From: Stercorarius parasiticus | Taxonomy: Eukaryota; Chordata; Aves; Charadriiformes; Stercorariidae | Assembly (NCBI GenBank): GCA_013396915.1 | Contig: VWZL01002049.1 | Location: 396,020-460,019 of the forward strand | DNA length: 64,000 nt | Direction: 5' to 3' | Part shown: positions 59,180 through 64,000 of the stretch, in pieces | Layout of the letters: every line of letters starts with the position of its first letter | How positions within the stretch are numbered: the stretch's first letter is position 1 | Program-made: the position numbers and the translations under genes | Notes under the pieces: generated by a model | The model's database searches: none | What the model was told of the DNA's origin: nothing | What the model saw: only the letters and a program-made list of their open reading frames with translations

Positions 59180-62100
59180 CAGAAGCAAACACTTAAGTTT
59201 TCTTGAATCAACTGCCTTCAAGTGTTTTACATGTATTATCTCTTTGATTGGCATTTGTAGAAGTTTTAGGCATAAGTGTGGAGAAATAAAATTAACCTCA
59301 GTATGGCAGAAACATATGTAAAGTTTGTTCTTGATTATCATTCTTAATATGTTCCTAACAAGTAGAGATGTAAAGAGTGTATTTCCCCTGTGAATGTATT
59401 ATCTGTATAGCTCTAACACTTATACATAAGCAGTGAAACCCTAGTATAATTTCTCTTATTGGCCTACGTTCTACACTTCTATCCACCAGAAGAGAGCCTT
59501 GCTTGCCTATATGCTTGCTGGTTTCAGTTTTTGACCAGCATCAATCCACTCATGGCTGTATTTTCACAGTATTCTTACCTGTATCGAGACTGATGGTAGC
59601 TTTAATACTTAAGGCTTAAGATAAGGTAAAAATTTATTCAAGAATTTCAGAAAATCCAGATTTAGCAAGTGGTATACATTGCAATTGTCACCATCTCCTG
59701 AAAAAGCTCAGAACTGGTGAAGATGTTATTTCTATTCCTACATCCATAAGACAGCATGTCATCTACTTTTACTGTATTCCTACTAGTGGTGTCTATCCAC
59801 CTAAAATATACTGCTTTATTTGTAAAGGTTGCTTCATGAGTTGGTAGCAAGAATAACTTGCATTTAATAGATACGTGCCAACCAATTAAGACAGGTCGAA
59901 GAAGGTTTTACTCCGTCTGCTGTAGGGCTGCACCTGTACTTCCTGCGAGGGAAGTTAAAAAGATTGAGCGAGGGAGTTAAGATTAAACAACAAAGTGTGG
60001 CAACATTGCTAGTATTTAGAGGTGATGGCAGGCTTTTGGGATGAACCAACTGAAGTTAATATCTGGTCTGTGCTTTAAGATAACTCATGGGACAGCTGAA
60101 ACTTACTGTTGGCCTTTTTGATACTTCAAATAGCAAGAAGATACTGATGGTAATTTTTCCTAGAGCTCAGAACATAACACACTAGCCCTCAAACAAATTT
60201 CCTGAACAGTAGAGCTGGAAAAGGTCTTATGAAACTTTTTTCCCCATAAGAACATATATATTGCTATCCAAGTGTAGTTCAAAAATCAAAAGTGACAAGG
60301 AAGGCAAGAAATGCGACTTAGCCAGCTCTACAGAGGAGTGAGCAGCTGTTACCTAAATACAGGGTTATGACTACTCTAGAGGTGGGGAACTGCAACAAAT
60401 GTAGATGTGTACTGTGCTCACTCTCATCAATTATTTCCCTTGCCTCCGTACAATGTTCCTTTTTCAGCACGTATCTAATCTCGGAATAAAGATTCAGTAA
60501 GCATATCATTTTTTTTCTTCCCTGACTTTTCTACCTTCTATCTGTTCTTTCAAGAAAAACTTATTTTGGCATAGTATTTTGAACAGGAACCTATTACTCT
60601 TTTTCCTATCACTGGTGTATGCCTTTTCCCCTAGTTTTGTCCTTTAGTTATTTTGGGATCAAGTAACAGCTGTTCTTGGGTGCTACAAAGCTCAAAGCTT
60701 CCCAATTTATTCCTCAAGAGTTAGAGGGGAAATCATTGGGCCCTTCTTTTCCACCTCAAGACACCCCTTCCTTTCATATTTTATGTTAGATTGAGTCGCC
60801 AGCATCTCAAGGGGATAAGGATGGCAGCAGCTGTGCAAGATCCACCTGGATATGGATCAAAGTTACACTGTCAGTTGCTTACTATCAGAACTGGAATCCA
60901 CTGATTCTCAGGGCACAGAGCAACTTTGCCTTTAGTAGGAGATAATTTTTAAAACACATCTGAACTAAACAGAAGTTTAGGAAGAACGTCTTCCACATTT
61001 TTTGATTTTCAAAATTGCAACAGCAATTTTTAACACATTCTCACATAATTTCCACAAAAGCTCTGTGTTAGTCACTGGAACATCCACATCACAGTGTTCC
61101 CTTTACATCACCAAATTCCTTATTTCTCCTGATTTAAACAGAGCCAAGACCCCACCATTGCTACCTGCAAAGTCCATTGACTATCCTGGTCTAAAAGGCT
61201 ACGAATCATTCTAGATAATTTAAGTCTTATATCCTCCTTCATAAAGGAAACTCTTCAGGCTTACTGAACTTTTGTGGGCTTCACTTGCTGTACAGTAGAT
61301 GGTACAGATATCTTAGAATATCATTTAATCACCATAAAGACAACTTCTCAGAAATGAAAAGATTTAGGCTCGAAATTTAACTTCTATCTCTCCAGATCAA
61401 AAGAGATTCTGAAGATGCCAGTTAAGGTTGCAGAACAATAAAACAGGAAAGCTACAATTATATATCCAGCCATAGCTCTGATCATGACTGAGAGTTTTTT
61501 CATATGGTCTCTTGGAAAACACCACACCATTCTGCTCTTAAAGGGAAAAGAGCTTTATCTACTCTTTCAACTAAAGATCTATCAGGATGGCAGCATCCAT
61601 GACAGATATTACTCACCTAGCAGGTTTCAAGGCTCATGGGACAAAGTTTCTTAACCAGAGGTACACAAGTTATTCTCTTGATGTGTCAAGAGAGGCTTAG
61701 TTCAATCTCCAAAGCAGCTGAAATCTCTCCATGCCACAATTTTGTAGCAATGTAGGCCATTAGCTTCAGCCAGCCTTACCTTATCCTATATACAAAAAAG
61801 TCAATGTGAAATCTCTATCTGACTTTCAGCAGGGCATCAATGTCAAAAGGTTAACCCTACGTTTAATTTGCACTTCTGCTGCTGCATTTCCAAGTTTCTG
61901 GCCTGAAGACACCTTGATAGGGGAAGATAGTGTTTACTTAGAGATTCAAACTCACATAATAAATCAAAGAACAAACTTCCAAATAGAAGTTCCTCACCAC
62001 TGATCTGTAAAAAAATAAGAGCCTACAAACAGCACTCTTCTGCAACAGATCTCTTGTACTATCTCTCCAGTTCCTCTACCTTTCTGCTTCAGAAATAATT

Positions 62101-64000
62101 TTCTTGTCTGTTATACATATAATATTTCACCAATATTTCCTTTCTGTCAGACCCCTGTGGCAATAGGCCTTCTGCATTTATTATCAAACCAGCTATAAAA
62201 TATTAATATCTTATTAAAGATTTAGTGGAGTCAGACATTTTCTGCTTCCTTTCATTTAAGGGATTGGTGGGAAAGGGTGGTGTTCTGTTGTGTTTGGGTT
62301 TTTTCAATACCAATATCCACAGGGTATAAAGCAGTACAGACATCCTCTACTTCCCACTACTGACAATAATTACTGTTAGTGAATCTTACTTTCACTTAAT
62401 GTTCAGAGATTGAGTACTTGTCTGCAAGGGCCTTGAATTGTAGAGATTCAAGGGATTATTTTTCCCTGCAGAACAGTGAAGTAATGGGGTCTTCACAGCT
62501 TTCAAGCTCCTTTACTAGCTCAGGGAACCAATTGGTAAAATAAACATACAGCAGAGCTTGAACTGGACTATTTAGTGCTGTGGTAGGACAGGCGTTCTTT
62601 GTTCTCACAGGTTTTCTTGTGGGGAGAAAGTTGGCAATCTAGACATAATTGCAGTATGATGGTACATTATTCATACACAGCAGGGATGCTTTGGACTAGA
62701 GCTGCCAAAACCAGAAAGGCAAGAGACTTCCAGCTTTCCCTCCTTCACAAGGCCCTTTGCTAGTTGAGCCATTCTTAGAGCTTTTCCTTGGAGCATGGGG
62801 AGGGGAAGGTAAGCAAGTGAGTACAACACAAGCCAAACAGAATTATTCCTTTTCCTTCTCCTGGTGGTGCTGAGCACCGAGGCTTTTACCTGCTGCATTC
62901 AGAGACAAAGACTTATCAATCCTCTTTCCCATTTTTATGCTGTTAGGCAACTTCAGAGAAAAAAAAATAATCTGATTTTTCTCTTTTGTCTGAGGTAGGA
63001 GTAGGAACTGCATCCCTTTCAAGGTAATACAGAGCCTGCAACAGCAAAGAAAACTGCTGCTCGGTAAAAGCAGAGGTAAAACCAAATTCAGGCTAATGCA
63101 AAGAATACAGATAGGCAATCAATAGATACCAGTAAGGTTGTACCACAAGATCTGATTACTTAAAACCTTAATATTGCAGTATCTGTCTACAAACCCTCCT
63201 TCTGTAACCCTAGAGAAGGAAATGAAATAGGCTGGCCTGAAGCACAGCACTTTGCAAAATGCAAGTGTCCTCAGTTGCATCCGTACCTGGAGCCTAGTTA
63301 AGAGTGCAAGGTGCTTCTTTTTCTTTTTAGTAAAAAAAGGCCATGCATACAGGGGAATTGCTTATAGCCAATTCATCTGAGTCAGAACAAGCTGCTAGAC
63401 ACAGTTACAGTTTTTCTGTAGAAGGGGAAAGGGCAACTATATGAAGTAAAGCCTTAGGGGTTTGCGTGTTTGTTTTTCACTTCTGACCCAAAGGGCAGTC
63501 ACTTCTTAATAAGCCTCTAGCATGACATAACAAGATAACAAGTGTTAAGATGCTATGTAGTTTGTGCTGATGCATGCCAGCGACTAAAACAGTGTTTAGT
63601 GAATAGCTTCTGTGAGACAAAAGCAGACAACAGAAGACAGAAATGTGTCTAAGTGATGACTGCCCCTTGTGATCTTACCATAGCATATATATACATACAC
63701 ACAAAGCTGAAAAAGAAGCCTCCACCTATGACAATTCAGGCCTACATGAGTCTACAGAAGACAGCTGACAAAGACCTTTATGCATGGAAATACACAACTC
63801 AACAGGCAGGATCTCTTGCCAATAGCCGCAGTTTTGCAAATACATCTGCAAAGATGTAATCTTACTTATTTCAAGGGTACTTCTGAAAGCGGGACAGATA
63901 CATATCTAAGGTTGTTCAGGATGAGTGCACAGGTGTGAGCACACAGTCTGTATTTATTTCTCTATCTTAATACAGCTGAGAACACTATTCCTTCTCAATA
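59180..64000. other. Noncoding stretch, no gene seen
   Basis: About 4.8 kb without recognisable gene, RNA gene or clear mobile element. A phrase at 60,203-60,235 ('acagtagagctggaaaaggtcttatgaaac') weakly recalls the start of a reversed old CR1/L3-type 3' end but does not continue into the body. The segment at 59,880-60,050 has somewhat more CpG and balanced sequence than its neighbours. Frames are 91 codons or shorter. Confidence 0.6.

Noticed and set aside
60203..60235. Weak resemblance to a reversed CR1/L3-type terminus ('gagctggaaaaggtc')
   Set aside because: No continuing similarity on either side.
1..64000. CRISPR array, operon, prophage or plasmid system
   Set aside because: No regularly spaced repeats, no dense coding and no ribosome-binding sites; CR1 LINEs and CpG depletion show vertebrate nuclear DNA.
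1..64000. Endogenous retrovirus
   Set aside because: No paired LTRs, primer-binding site or gag/pol/env-like frames were seen; the reverse-transcriptase remains belong to CR1-type LINEs.

Overview
The window looks like vertebrate, and specifically bird (or at least archosaur), nuclear DNA. It is AT-rich and CpG-poor, and no long reading frame shows protein-like composition. All the recognisable mobile DNA is CR1-type LINE sequence. There is no L1 or Alu and no visible retroviral LTR. Nothing bacterial or plasmid-like is present: no operons, rRNA, tRNA or CRISPR array. The longest ATG-to-stop frames are only about 156-158 codons and resemble no family I recognise. I therefore read the window as a gene desert or the inside of a very large intron.

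Layout: 1-20,300 holds no recognisable interspersed repeat apart from a weak one near 4,620. It contains several blocks with an enhancer-like texture (2,150-2,980; 10,390-10,545; 13,580-13,920) and two small CpG-rich patches. At 20,325-20,735 lies an old, worn CR1 3' end on the minus strand. From 20,740 to 32,375 there is single-copy-looking DNA with a CpG patch at 26,769-26,857 and a homeobox-site-rich block near 27,900-28,170. At 32,379-32,830 sits the best preserved CR1 copy (minus strand, 5' truncated). A short plus-strand CR1 tail lies at 34,825-34,960. A MIR/CORE-SINE-like relic is at 42,735-42,860. A possible minus-strand exon, flanked by good splice sites, is at 45,824-45,978.

The right part is richest in mobile DNA. 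At 49,290-51,290 a 2-kb plus-strand CR1 body has fragments of the linker, endonuclease and reverse transcriptase, all broken. A second plus-strand CR1 reverse-transcriptase fragment lies at 57,893-58,495. At 58,940-59,175 there is a minus-strand CR1 3' end whose terminal stem-loop appears flipped relative to its body.

No set of genes working together can be supported here. The only protein-coding remains are dead CR1 fragments. I found no convincing undescribed system. The most useful leads are the flipped CR1 terminus, the spliced-exon candidate, the perfect 14-bp hairpin at 51,703-51,734 and the candidate conserved noncoding blocks. All of these need alignment or expression data that I cannot run.
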